Assembly (NCBI RefSeq): GCF_023716485.1
Contig: NZ_CP092418.1
Location: 2,463,001 to 2,527,000 of the forward strand
Length of the DNA: 64,000 bases
Direction: 5' to 3'
From: Microbulbifer variabilis
Lineage (GTDB): Bacteria; Pseudomonadota; Gammaproteobacteria; Pseudomonadales; Cellvibrionaceae
Part shown: piece by piece, positions 37,001 through 44,522 of the stretch
Layout: every line of letters starts with the position of its first letter
Numbering within the stretch: the first letter of the stretch is position 1
Notes under the pieces: generated by a model
Seen by the model: the letters and a program-made list of their open reading frames with translations, nothing else
Told to the model about the DNA's origin: nothing
Databases searched by the model: none
Position numbers and translations under genes: made by a program

Positions 37001-37203
37001 GTATACGGCCAATGTTAATGACCAGCCTTACGCTCTTAATTTCATTAATTCCAGTCATGGTTTCCGACGGCACCGGCGCAGATGTCATGAAACGCATTGC
37101 CGCACCCATGGTCGGCGGCACCCTCACGACACTCTTGTTTGTACTGTTGGTTATGCCCGGAGTGTTTTATCAGTGGAAGGCTCGTACAGATAAGGAAAGC
37201 TAG
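34066..37203 (+). CDS. cusA: heavy-metal efflux RND pump, CusA/CzcA-type
   Basis: 1045 residues, full-length HAE-family heavy-metal RND permease. Start GTG 34066 with GGGGG 6 nt upstream, overlapping the adaptor stop. Typical features are SVPLDAIPDLSDAQVIVMTDWPG at the N-terminus, GGIAVAIGAMVDAAVVMVDN in TM4 (proton-relay Asp), GEFMPPLNEGSILYMPT, TRTEMLATGIRSQLGIKVFG (periplasmic cleft region with Met) and WVGMIAMAGLAAEMGLLML near the end. The Cys/Met-rich surroundings favour Cu(I)/Ag(I) over Zn/Co/Cd, but this needs testing. Moderately GC-rich and well conserved throughout. A hairpin with a T-run follows the stop. Confidence 0.93.
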   Translation: MVNTEPKGLIARIIGACAGKPGITLILVAIAALAGYRALISVPLDAIPDLSDAQVIVMTDWPGRSPDLVEDQITYPLSTAMLGLPKVKYVRGQSFFGLSFVYAIFEDGTDIYWARSRVLEYLNQVSDQLPEDVQPTLGPDATGVGWVFQYALVDRSGKQDLQELRALQDFKLRYWLTSVEGVAEVASIGGYEKEYQVQIDPHRLQMFNVPLGKVVEAIRRSNNDTGGRVLEIAGHEHMVRGRGYIRNVSDLEEVVIGVNAAKIPVTLDQVADITLGPAMQRGIAELDGEGQTVGGIVVMRYGENALKVIERVKERIEQIRAGLPEGVELVVTYDRSKLINSAIDNLKNTLIEEMLVVAAVIAIFLLHARSALVAVITLPIAVLLAFIPLSLQGLTANIMSLGGIAVAIGAMVDAAVVMVDNIHKKLAASGDKALSTAERRRLVVRAMQEVGPSIFFSLIIITVSFLPVFALEATEGRLFKPLAYTKTYSMAFAALLAITLIPALAVLLMRGKIRTKENPVTRALVFTLQPVIHFCVRQRKMVAALAVIALVSVAYPISKLSGEFMPPLNEGSILYMPTALPGMSVTEAGKVLQQMDEELKTFPEVEHVFGKIGRSNSATDSAPLSMVETVITLKPKDAWRPGMTWDDLLAEMDEKLQYPGMPNIWWMPIQTRTEMLATGIRSQLGIKVFGDNLEEIEQTALAIEEALRSDQRTADETRSVFAERLTGGYFLDFDIDRARASRHGLNVQDIEDVIAAAAGGLAATQTVEGRERYDVLVRYARDYRDTPEQLEQILVPASDGSQVPLNQLADMDFRTGPPMIRNEDGQLVGLVFVDLKGDVGVADYVSRAKQVVADQVNLVPGQRIAWAGQYQYLERAKSRLQWLVPLTLLAVCFLLYLHRGRLSDTLFVLTAMPMALVGAFWLLYLLDYKLSVAVWVGMIAMAGLAAEMGLLMLHYLSAAGTNKPQQDNTAAVAQAAAGRIRPMLMTSLTLLISLIPVMVSDGTGADVMKRIAAPMVGGTLTTLLFVLLVMPGVFYQWKARTDKES

Positions 37204-37210
37204 AAAAGCG

Positions 37211-37250
37211 GGGGCATTGGCTCAACTTGGCCCATTGCCCCACCGATTTT
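37211..37250 (+). terminator. Rho-independent-type terminator after cusA
   Basis: GGGGCATTGG (37211-37220), an 11-nt loop, then CCATTGCCCC (37232-37241; 9 of 10 paired), followed by a four-T run (37247-37250), 8 nt after the cusA stop. Confidence 0.6.
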
Positions 37251-37279
37251 CTACTGATCATTTTTCATCAGCGTAAATT

Positions 37280-37327
37280 ACCTATTTGTCAGCTGTGCAC
37301 TGCTCTAAAGGCAGCGGGCAAATAGGT
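37280..37327. repeat. nested inverted repeat ahead of dbpA
   Basis: Outer arms ACCTATTTG (37280-37288) and CAAATAGGT (37319-37327) are perfect. Inner CTGC (37300-37303) and GCAG (37311-37314) can close a second stem. It lies 150-200 nt upstream of the dbpA start and may be a leader structure, a small RNA hairpin or a protein site. Confidence 0.4.
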
Positions 37328-37478
37328 TTCCTCAGAGTTAACTGTTAAAATGCCAGGCAAGATTTGTATTGCCCAGATTGCAACATTGCATTAATGACAA
37401 AAGCTAGAATGTGAAAATCACTTTCCTGGCTGGTTGAGTAATACGCGTATTTGACATTCAACGACTCCAGGATTTACC

Positions 37479-38867
37479 TTGACTGCCCCCTTTTCCGAAC
37501 TCCCCTTGAAGCCAGCCCTGCTGAAAAACCTGGCGTCTCTCAACTACACATCAATGACCGAGGTTCAGGCCAAGACACTTCCGCTCATACTCGACGGCAA
37601 AGATGTCATTGCGCAGGCAAAAACCGGCTCCGGTAAAACGGCAGCCTTCGGTTTGGGGGTGCTGCAGCGGCTCAGTGTTGAGCGATTTCGGATTCAATCG
37701 CTGATTCTGTGCCCCACACGGGAACTTGCCGACCAGGTTGCGCAGGAACTGCGCCGAATGGCCAGGGCAATACACAATATTAAGATTCTGACCCTGTGTG
37801 GCGGCATGCCGTTTGGCCCACAGATTGGCTCCCTCGCCCATGGGGCGCACATTGTTGTTGGTACACCAGGGCGCATCGAAGAACACCTGCGCAAGGGAAC
37901 CCTATCCTTAGAGCATGTCGACACCCTCGTCTTTGACGAAGCCGACCGGATGCTCGATATGGGCTTTCAGGACGTTATTGATACCATTCTCGCGCAAGTG
38001 CCAGCTCGGCGACAGTCGTTACTGTTCAGCGCGACTTACCCGGATCAAATTGAACGGCTCAGTACACGAGTTATGCAAAAGCCGGTGATGGTACGCATAG
38101 AGTCCGCGCACAGTGAGGATGTGATCGAACAACGCTTTTACAAAACTGAGAGTTTCGATGATCGCCTGGAGATGACCCGCCGCATTTTACTCAATGACAG
38201 GCCAGTCAATACCCTGATTTTCTGTAACACCAAGCGCGAGACCGATGACGTCGCCAGCGACCTAAAGCAGGCAGGATTCAACGTGCTGGCCCTGCATGGG
38301 GATATGGAGCAACGCCAGCGTAACGAAACCCTGATCCGCTTCGCCAATGGCAGCGCCTCTATTCTGGTGGCCACCGATGTAGCGGCGCGCGGCCTGGATA
38401 TCGACAAACTGGATGCAGTAATCAACTTTCATATTGCCAAAGATCCGGAAGTACACACCCATCGCATCGGACGGACTGGCCGCGCCGGTGAACGCGGTTG
38501 CGCCTACTCCCTTTTTGCCGAGAAGGAAGGCCACAAACTGGTTCGTATGGAACTAACCCAGGACCCACTATCCGACCCAGATACACCACCACCAGCCAGT
38601 ATATTGAGTGAACCTCCTTTCCAGGCACCGATGGCTACCCTGCAGATCGATGGCGGCAAGAAACAGAAAGTTCGCCCCGGCGATATCCTGGGTGCGTTGA
38701 CCGGCGGCGATCGTCCGATAAATGGAAAAGATGTTGGCAAGATAAACGTACTGGATCAAACTGCCTATATTGCTATTAAACGCAATGTGGCATCCCAAGC
38801 ACTGAAAAAGATCGAAAATGGGAAACTGAAAGGGCGTAAATTCCGGGTACGACGTATACGAGGCTAA
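37479..38867 (+). CDS. dbpA: ATP-dependent RNA helicase DbpA
   Basis: 462 residues. Start TTG 37479 (CAGGA 6 nt upstream) matches the usual DbpA N-terminus (MTAPFSEL). Motifs in order: Q motif (SLNYTSMTEVQAKTLP), Walker A AKTGSGKT (47-54), PTRELA, VGTPGRI, VFDEADRML (DEAD), FSATYP, then the second RecA domain with FCNTKRETDDVA, VATDVAARGLD and HRIGRTGRAG. The C-terminal about 75 residues (VRPGDILGALTGGDRPIN ... GRKFRVRRIRG) form the DbpA-specific RNA-recognition domain that binds 23S rRNA hairpin 92. The protein works in late 50S ribosome assembly. It stands alone. Confidence 0.95.
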   Translation: MTAPFSELPLKPALLKNLASLNYTSMTEVQAKTLPLILDGKDVIAQAKTGSGKTAAFGLGVLQRLSVERFRIQSLILCPTRELADQVAQELRRMARAIHNIKILTLCGGMPFGPQIGSLAHGAHIVVGTPGRIEEHLRKGTLSLEHVDTLVFDEADRMLDMGFQDVIDTILAQVPARRQSLLFSATYPDQIERLSTRVMQKPVMVRIESAHSEDVIEQRFYKTESFDDRLEMTRRILLNDRPVNTLIFCNTKRETDDVASDLKQAGFNVLALHGDMEQRQRNETLIRFANGSASILVATDVAARGLDIDKLDAVINFHIAKDPEVHTHRIGRTGRAGERGCAYSLFAEKEGHKLVRMELTQDPLSDPDTPPPASILSEPPFQAPMATLQIDGGKKQKVRPGDILGALTGGDRPINGKDVGKINVLDQTAYIAIKRNVASQALKKIENGKLKGRKFRVRRIRG

Positions 38868-38889
38868 GCTTTAAGGGCCAATGAGTTGG

Positions 38890-38914
38890 GTCCGTATGGG
38901 CCTAACTCCCTGAG
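38890..38914. terminator. hairpin after dbpA
   Basis: AGTTGGGTCC (about 38890), loop GTAT, GGGCCTAACT: 10-bp arms with two wobble/mismatch positions, 25 nt after the dbpA stop. No clear T-run follows. A pair of TAGCTTTAAGG/AAGCTTTAAGGG direct repeats flanks it. Confidence 0.35.
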
Positions 38915-38993
38915 CTGGGGATTAGCTTTAAGGTGTGGCGTTAGGTTAGAAAGCCTATAAATACTTAAGTCCCAGCCTTTTGGAGCTGTATCC

Positions 38994-39563
38994 ATGTCCA
39001 AAATACTGATTCCCCTTGCAGATGGTGTTGAAGATATTGAGGCCATTGCTATCTACGACATTTTAAGTCGGACGGATGCGGAGCTAACACTAGCTTCTAT
39101 TATGCCGAGTAATCGCATCACTACTCTACGAAATCTTGTTATCGAAGCGCCTTATCGTATAGAGGAGTGTTTAAATACCACTTGGAATTTAATAGCTCTG
39201 CCAGGAGGTAAGGAAGGTGCCGAGTGTATGCATAACTCGGAACCTCTAATGGAGCTTATCCGCGCACAAATCGAATCCAGCCGTTGGTTAGGGGCAATTT
39301 GTACCGCCCCAGTAATCGTACTTGGCCGACATCAGTTAATTACCAATTTTAAAGCAACTTGCTACAAAGCTTTTCGTAGTGAGCTTAGTCAATATGTAAA
39401 GGAAGTCAGCGATCAGCGAGTGGTTGTTGACCGGAACTTAGTGACCAGCCAATCACCAGGAACCGCGATAGAGTTCGCACTTGCACTCGTAACCTGCTTG
39501 TTTGGGGAAGAACGAACACACTCTATTGCTCACACTATGAATGTGTTATTACCAGGTAAGTAA
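38994..39563 (+). CDS. DJ-1/PfpI family protein (YajL-like)
   Basis: 189 residues with the DJ-1 nucleophile elbow LGAICTAPVIVL (C103) and the conserved Glu in GVEDIEAIA (E16), the Cys/Glu pair of YajL/DJ-1 proteins. ALPGG (GG before the elbow) and the late SQSPGTAIEFALALV segment are also typical of the family. Members are oxidative-stress proteins (chaperone, glyoxalase or deglycase activities debated). The ATG lies after CTGTATCC without a strong ribosome site. It is convergent with the LysR gene at 39615. Confidence 0.9.
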   Translation: MSKILIPLADGVEDIEAIAIYDILSRTDAELTLASIMPSNRITTLRNLVIEAPYRIEECLNTTWNLIALPGGKEGAECMHNSEPLMELIRAQIESSRWLGAICTAPVIVLGRHQLITNFKATCYKAFRSELSQYVKEVSDQRVVVDRNLVTSQSPGTAIEFALALVTCLFGEERTHSIAHTMNVLLPGK

Positions 39564-39614
39564 TCTAACATTATCCTGACATTCAGTTTTTCAATCGAAT
39601 TCCACGCTGCCGAG

Positions 39615-40538
39615 CTACTCGGACTCCGCTGAAACTAACAAATCAAAATCTGACTTTCGTAAACGCCTTTCTAGAAAACTCAAAAACAAATCTATTTTTT
39701 TTGAGCTATTACGCCTAACTTTATACAGAGCGCCAACTACTTGAACCTCTTGCTTTAAATCAGGAAATATCTCTATTAGTTGACCGCATTTAATGGCTGG
39801 CTGACAGAAATAAGAAGGCAATATAGCAATACCATTGCCATTTATTGCCGCAGCACGGATATGAGTGGTCTTGTTAGAAACAAGATTACCCTTAAACTGA
39901 TAGAACTTGCCATTGAATAGCCACCCATCTTTCAAACCATTAAGCCTGGCCAACAAAATATTATGTTTTCCGAGTTCTTCGATTGAGTCTGGATGCCCTT
40001 TCTTTTTTAAATATTCAGGAGATGCCACAAAAATGGGATGAATATGAAAAAGTGGCAACGCATAAAACTGGCTATCTGGTATTGCCGACCAAACACGGAT
40101 GGCAATATCAATATCATCCTCAACCATATCCAAATGGTGTGGCGTAAAGATCAGCTCGAGATTAAAGTCTGGAAAGGCTTCTTGAAAGTCAATACATATT
40201 TGGCTAAAGACATTTTCACCCAATGTTTCAGGGAAGGTTAAGCGCAATTTTCCCCGGTCCAAGGCCCCAATTTCAGCAACCCGATCTTCCAGGTCAGTAA
40301 AGGCATTGATTATCTGCTGCCCTTGCTGGTAAACAAGCCTGCCTGCATCGGTTACCGAGACCGATCTGGTTGTTCGGATCAATAGTACCTGGCCCAGCAC
40401 CTGCTCCAATTGAGCCAGTGTCTTGCTCACAGTTGGCGCTGACAAGCCCAAATGGCTACCGGCTTTGCTTAGAGAGCCATGATCCACTACCGCACAAAAG
40501 ACACTGATCAAGTGGTACTTATCATATTCCCGCCGCAC
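39615..40538 (-). CDS. LysR-family transcriptional regulator
   Basis: 307 residues from GTG 40538 (AGGA 9 nt upstream); no ATG is suitably placed. Winged helix: YHLISVFCAVVDHGSLSKAG ... SAPTVSKTLAQLEQVLGQVL. The effector-binding part begins GKLRLTFPETLGENVF. It belongs to the branch that includes AaeR/DmlR-like regulators. The GFA-like gene starts 106 nt away in the divergent direction and is a possible target. Confidence 0.9.
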   Translation of the reverse strand: MRREYDKYHLISVFCAVVDHGSLSKAGSHLGLSAPTVSKTLAQLEQVLGQVLLIRTTRSVSVTDAGRLVYQQGQQIINAFTDLEDRVAEIGALDRGKLRLTFPETLGENVFSQICIDFQEAFPDFNLELIFTPHHLDMVEDDIDIAIRVWSAIPDSQFYALPLFHIHPIFVASPEYLKKKGHPDSIEELGKHNILLARLNGLKDGWLFNGKFYQFKGNLVSNKTTHIRAAAINGNGIAILPSYFCQPAIKCGQLIEIFPDLKQEVQVVGALYKVRRNSSKKIDLFLSFLERRLRKSDFDLLVSAESE

Positions 40539-40644
40539 CGACTATTTCCTTAAAGCTAATTATGACTTTCCGCTGATGATCTTTATTAAGATCGGCCAAA
40601 TAGTAAACTTTAAACCCATACTAATCCACTCTGGAAATTAACCC

Positions 40645-40947
40645 ATGAATCACTTAACTTGTCACTGTGGGGCTATTCATTACAAACTTTTCAACAGCTC
40701 AGTTTCCCCTAAGGTAGCTGGGGCAATAAGTTTTGTTGAGACTTCCAATCCAGCGCTCATTGAAGATGCCTCAAAACAGCTTAATACCTATTCTTTTAAA
40801 TCTGGACCAGTAAAAGAATATGGATTTTGTAGTCGGTGTGGTGCGGGTATATATCAAACAGATCGCCGTGGACAAACCCATCTCGTAATACATAGCCAGC
40901 AAAATTATCAAGCCGACTATAGTGGAATTCTGAGCTTTGGCTTTTAA
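40645..40947 (+). CDS. GFA/CENP-V-like zinc protein, short
   Basis: 100 residues. CHCGAIHYKL at the N-terminus and GFCSRCGAGIYQT in the middle match the first and last zinc motifs (CxCG, CxxCG) of the GFA (glutathione-dependent formaldehyde-activating-like) family. The central CxxC pair that usually follows is missing: the stretch SVSPKVAGAISFVETSN has no Cys. The protein is about 30 residues shorter than normal. It may be a variant with one structural zinc, or a decaying gene. No activity can be assigned. Confidence 0.7.
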   Translation: MNHLTCHCGAIHYKLFNSSVSPKVAGAISFVETSNPALIEDASKQLNTYSFKSGPVKEYGFCSRCGAGIYQTDRRGQTHLVIHSQQNYQADYSGILSFGF

Positions 40948-41031
40948 TTAGCCTTGTCAATCCTTCAGTCAGAAAATTAACTTAGTCCGTCACTCTCTAA
41001 GATTCGCTGTTGCATAAAAGTGTGCATGTGG

Positions 41032-41937
41032 TTAAACCTCATCGAATGGTTGATCTCCCAGCTCCTCAAGAATGTGATTGATAAAGCTAGTAATACGTGA
41101 TGAAAGTGCCGTGTTACGGTAGTAAACCGCATTAATAGATTGTTTCATGTCTAAGGTTTCACTAGAGAATAGCTGCACCAATCGCCCAGCTTGGCGATCT
41201 CTCTTGGTCATAAAGTCTGATAAACATACGATTCCTGCATCTGATAGTGCTAGTTGCCGTAAAGTCTCGCCACTAGATGAAGTAATCGTTGGCTTAATGT
41301 GCAGCATGTCCCCACTCTGCTCATACAGCGGCCATTTGTTGAGTGATTCGGGCTTTGTAAAGCCAAGCAAGGTGTGTTGGGCGAGTTGCTCCACATCCTC
41401 CGGGGTACCATGTTGTTGCAAGTAGCCAGGACTGGCTAGAATTCGAACTCTACTAGAACCTATTGGCCGGGCATATAAGGTTGAGTCTTGGAGCTTACCG
41501 ATACGAATGGCCACATCAGTGCGCTTCTCTATCAAATCGGTTATCCCCTCATTACTGTTTAGCTCAAGCTCTATCTGAGGGTATTTAGTTCGGAAGCTAT
41601 TTACCATAGGTGCTATTACATGCAGCATAAATGGTGTGGCGGCGTCTATACGCAGAAGACCAGAGGGGTGCTTTTTGCGGGCCGCCATCTGCTCCTCGGC
41701 CTCTTCCACTGAGATGAGAATATCCCGTGCATATTTGAGGAAAGCTTGCCCCTCCTCTGTTAATTCCAGACGCCTGGTAGTGCGCTGTAGCAATGTAGTT
41801 TGAAGTTTATTCTCCAAACGGGCTAATGCACGGCTAACCCCGGAGACAGTCTGCTCTAACCGTTCGGCAGCCGAAGTGATCGAAGCGGTATCTACCACAG
41901 TGGTAAATACCTGGAGCTCTTGAAGGGTAACCTGCAT
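41032..41937 (-). CDS. LysR-family transcriptional regulator
   Basis: 301 residues from ATG 41937 with AAGG 7 nt upstream; the frame runs to 42021, but the extra 28 residues precede the conserved LysR start. Winged helix: LQELQVFTTVVDTASITSAA, SGVSRALARLENKL. Effector domain: GLLRIDAATPFMLHVIAPMV, FRTKYPQIELELNSN. It is divergent from the aldo/keto reductase gene (249 nt apart) and could regulate it. Confidence 0.9.
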   Translation of the reverse strand: MQVTLQELQVFTTVVDTASITSAAERLEQTVSGVSRALARLENKLQTTLLQRTTRRLELTEEGQAFLKYARDILISVEEAEEQMAARKKHPSGLLRIDAATPFMLHVIAPMVNSFRTKYPQIELELNSNEGITDLIEKRTDVAIRIGKLQDSTLYARPIGSSRVRILASPGYLQQHGTPEDVEQLAQHTLLGFTKPESLNKWPLYEQSGDMLHIKPTITSSSGETLRQLALSDAGIVCLSDFMTKRDRQAGRLVQLFSSETLDMKQSINAVYYRNTALSSRITSFINHILEELGDQPFDEV

Positions 41938-42186
41938 TGTTGACCTTAAATCAATAGTATATTGCCTATATACGGCTTTTTCATCAAAAGCTATTACCCC
42001 ACACTGACTCCATCGACCCAATACCTTCGGCTACTACAAACAGGCCATATCGCCATAGTAATCAGCTGCAGTTTTTATGCTAAGTACATTGGTAACGGGA
42101 CGTAACTGGCTAGTCAGGCATTTTTAACCGCCCGACCACATAGTCAAAACCTCTTAAATTAAGAATTTCATTGATGGGAGAAGCAA

Positions 42187-43200
42187 GTGAAGCTGAAAAA
42201 TCTATTGCCCAGTAAGCTCGGATTTGGCACAGCACCTCTTGGCAATATGTTCCGCGAGATTCCGGATGCTGAAGCCTTAGCAACGGTACAGGCGGCCTGG
42301 AATAGCGGTATCAGGTATTTTGACAATGCGCCATTCTATGGAGCCGGTCTTGCAGAAATTCGTATGGGTGAGGCGTTGTCCAGCTTCCCACGCGAAGACT
42401 ATGTTATCAGCACCAAAGTTGGCCGCTTAATTTTGGATGAAGTTGAAGATGTAGCGAACCGAGATATTCAAGATAAGCGTGAGATTTTCAAGCATGGCCG
42501 CCCCAATAAGGTTGTTAATGACTACTCATACGATGCAACAATGCGCTCGATAGAAGGCAGCCTCAAGCGGTTAAAGACCGATCGTATTGAAATTACATGG
42601 GTTCACGATGTTGCACAGGATTTCTATGGTGACGAATGGCTTGGTATTTTTGAAAGCGCACGGAAAGGTGCTTTCAGGGCTCTCGATAAACTGCGTGATG
42701 AAGGCGTAATTCAAGCTTGGGGCCTGGGGGTAAATAGAGTGGAGCCGATTGAAATACTTCTTGATCTTGAGGAACCTCGCCCCGATGGCTTTTTACTCGC
42801 TGGCCGCTACAGCTTGCTGGATCACTCTCGAGCTCTCCAGAGAGTAATACCACAGATAATAGGACGCGACCTCGGCATCGTAGCTGGAGGCCCCTATAGC
42901 TCCGGGGCGCTAGTCGGAGGACCAAATTTTGAGTACGCGCCAGCATCAGACTCGATACTGCAAAAAGTTTCCAAAATCAAAGCGATTGGCGATAAGTACG
43001 GAGTTAGCACTAAGGCTATTGGTTTGCAATTTGTACTGGCCAATCCAGCCATTGCTGCGGTGATACCAGGTGCGAGCAAACCTAGTAGGATCAAAGAAGA
43101 TGTTGAGGCTATGGAAACTAATATCCCTGATGCTCTATGGCAAGAATTGCGTCAAGAACATCTTGTCGATGACTCCGCTCCACTGCCAAATGGAAAGTAA
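42187..43200 (+). CDS. aldo/keto reductase (L-fucose/D-threo-aldose dehydrogenase-like)
   Basis: 337 residues from GTG 42187 with GGGAG 6 nt upstream. LGFGTAPLGNMF, AAWNSGIRYFDNAPFYGAG (catalytic Asp and Tyr: D and Y in FDNAPFYG), VISTKVGR (Lys) and ITWVHDV (His in HDV) make the AKR tetrad, and the C-terminus carries GASKPSRI in the NADP-phosphate loop. The family branch (with the FDxAPxYG motif) includes D-threo-aldose 1-dehydrogenase and pyridoxal 4-dehydrogenase. It is divergent from a LysR gene. Substrate uncertain. Confidence 0.9.
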   Translation: MKLKNLLPSKLGFGTAPLGNMFREIPDAEALATVQAAWNSGIRYFDNAPFYGAGLAEIRMGEALSSFPREDYVISTKVGRLILDEVEDVANRDIQDKREIFKHGRPNKVVNDYSYDATMRSIEGSLKRLKTDRIEITWVHDVAQDFYGDEWLGIFESARKGAFRALDKLRDEGVIQAWGLGVNRVEPIEILLDLEEPRPDGFLLAGRYSLLDHSRALQRVIPQIIGRDLGIVAGGPYSSGALVGGPNFEYAPASDSILQKVSKIKAIGDKYGVSTKAIGLQFVLANPAIAAVIPGASKPSRIKEDVEAMETNIPDALWQELRQEHLVDDSAPLPNGK

Positions 43201-43555
43201 GGGTAAACATCACTAGCTATACAATATTAATCCCGGACTATAAACATTATTGGTGGGATTATTAGGGAAATTTAACTTAATATTTAGTCGTTCGAACTTG
43301 ATTTGACAGTAACCGATTTTTTAGAAGTCGCCCTGCCAGGTCAAGTTCAGCTTTACAATCATTTACTACACTCAATAATCTCTATAGCCAGCTGACTAAA
43401 AAAATTTTAAACACAACGGAGAGAAGAAAAATTTATGCAAGCCTGCAATTTTGCATGGCAACTTGATAAAGTTAAAATAATTTCCAGAAATCCTTGTAAC
43501 TTGGGAAGTTCCAAATATAAAAAGTAATTATACTTTCAGAATCTCGCAACTTAAT
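43201..43555. other. gap with no gene seen
   Basis: AT-rich 355-nt gap between convergent genes (aldo/keto reductase and LysR). TGCAAGCC and short inverted pieces (about 43438-43470) are present, but no clear terminator or ORF. Confidence 0.3.
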
Positions 43556-44413
43556 CTAAAAGAAGCTCCAAAACCTACTAGCGATCGGTCCCAGAGCACG
43601 CTCTCTATTGCGGATAATACATAAATCAAAACTACTAAATGCCTTGATGCCTTCTACATTGATTGGGACGAGTAAGCTCTTCTTCAGCTCATCCTCTATA
43701 AAATGCCTAGGAATTCTCCCCCAACCAAGCCCAGCAAGAGTCAACTCTTTTTTTGTATGGTAATCATTAACAAGCCACCTGCGCCCAACATCTAGCAAAC
43801 TAATATTTCCTTTGTTTTCCGAGTGGCCGGTATCCCTCACAACAATTTGCGGTAACTGTGCAGCTTCCAACTGTGAGACACTTTCCCCTGGGAAAACCCC
43901 AGGCGCCACAACATTCACAAGCTCAACCTCACCTATTTTCTTCCATTCATGTTTACTCTCAACACCGTATAAAGTAGCGAATGCTAGATCAGCTTCATTA
44001 TTATCGACACGTTCCATAACACCCGATAATAGTTCAGTACTAATACTGAAATCTGTATTGGGAAAAGACAGCACTATGGGTTTGATCTGTTTTAATAAAG
44101 GAGATAGCTCAACGATACCGCTGATGACCACGGTGAATTTTGGCTCTATTCCCGCTCCAAGCTGGTGCCCCATTACGGAGAGCTGTTCAAGGCTCTGAAT
44201 AACGCGCTTAGACTGCTTATAAAAAGCCTCCCCCTGCTTTGTAAGACTTGGACGATAGCTATCCCTATGGAATAAGGGAAAGCCAAACTCTTCTTCCAAC
44301 TTCTTAATTGCATTACTGATTGTCGGCTGGGTTTTGAAAATGGTCTTTGCCGCACCTCGAAAACTGCCCTGTTCAACTACAGCGATAAACATCTTGAGTT
44401 GTTCCTGGGTCAT
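43556..44413 (-). CDS. LysR-family transcriptional regulator
   Basis: 285 residues: EQLKMFIAVVEQGSFRGAA ... QPTISNAIKKLEEEFGFPLF (winged helix), LTKQGEAFYKQSKRVIQSL, and effector domain PKFTVVISGIVELSPLL. It is somewhat short, with a C-terminus ending GPIASRFWSFF. It is divergent from the old yellow enzyme/NmrA pair (110 nt apart), an arrangement common for electrophile-responsive OYE regulators, so it is the best candidate to control them. Confidence 0.9.
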   Translation of the reverse strand: MTQEQLKMFIAVVEQGSFRGAAKTIFKTQPTISNAIKKLEEEFGFPLFHRDSYRPSLTKQGEAFYKQSKRVIQSLEQLSVMGHQLGAGIEPKFTVVISGIVELSPLLKQIKPIVLSFPNTDFSISTELLSGVMERVDNNEADLAFATLYGVESKHEWKKIGEVELVNVVAPGVFPGESVSQLEAAQLPQIVVRDTGHSENKGNISLLDVGRRWLVNDYHTKKELTLAGLGWGRIPRHFIEDELKKSLLVPINVEGIKAFSSFDLCIIRNRERALGPIASRFWSFF

Positions 44414-44522
44414 AACAAAACCTGATTCAACTGATTAATCATGTTGATACAAATATACCATTATCTATCTATCGTATACATAAATATCCTACGCCCTATC
44501 AACACAAGCAGAGTTAAGCGAT

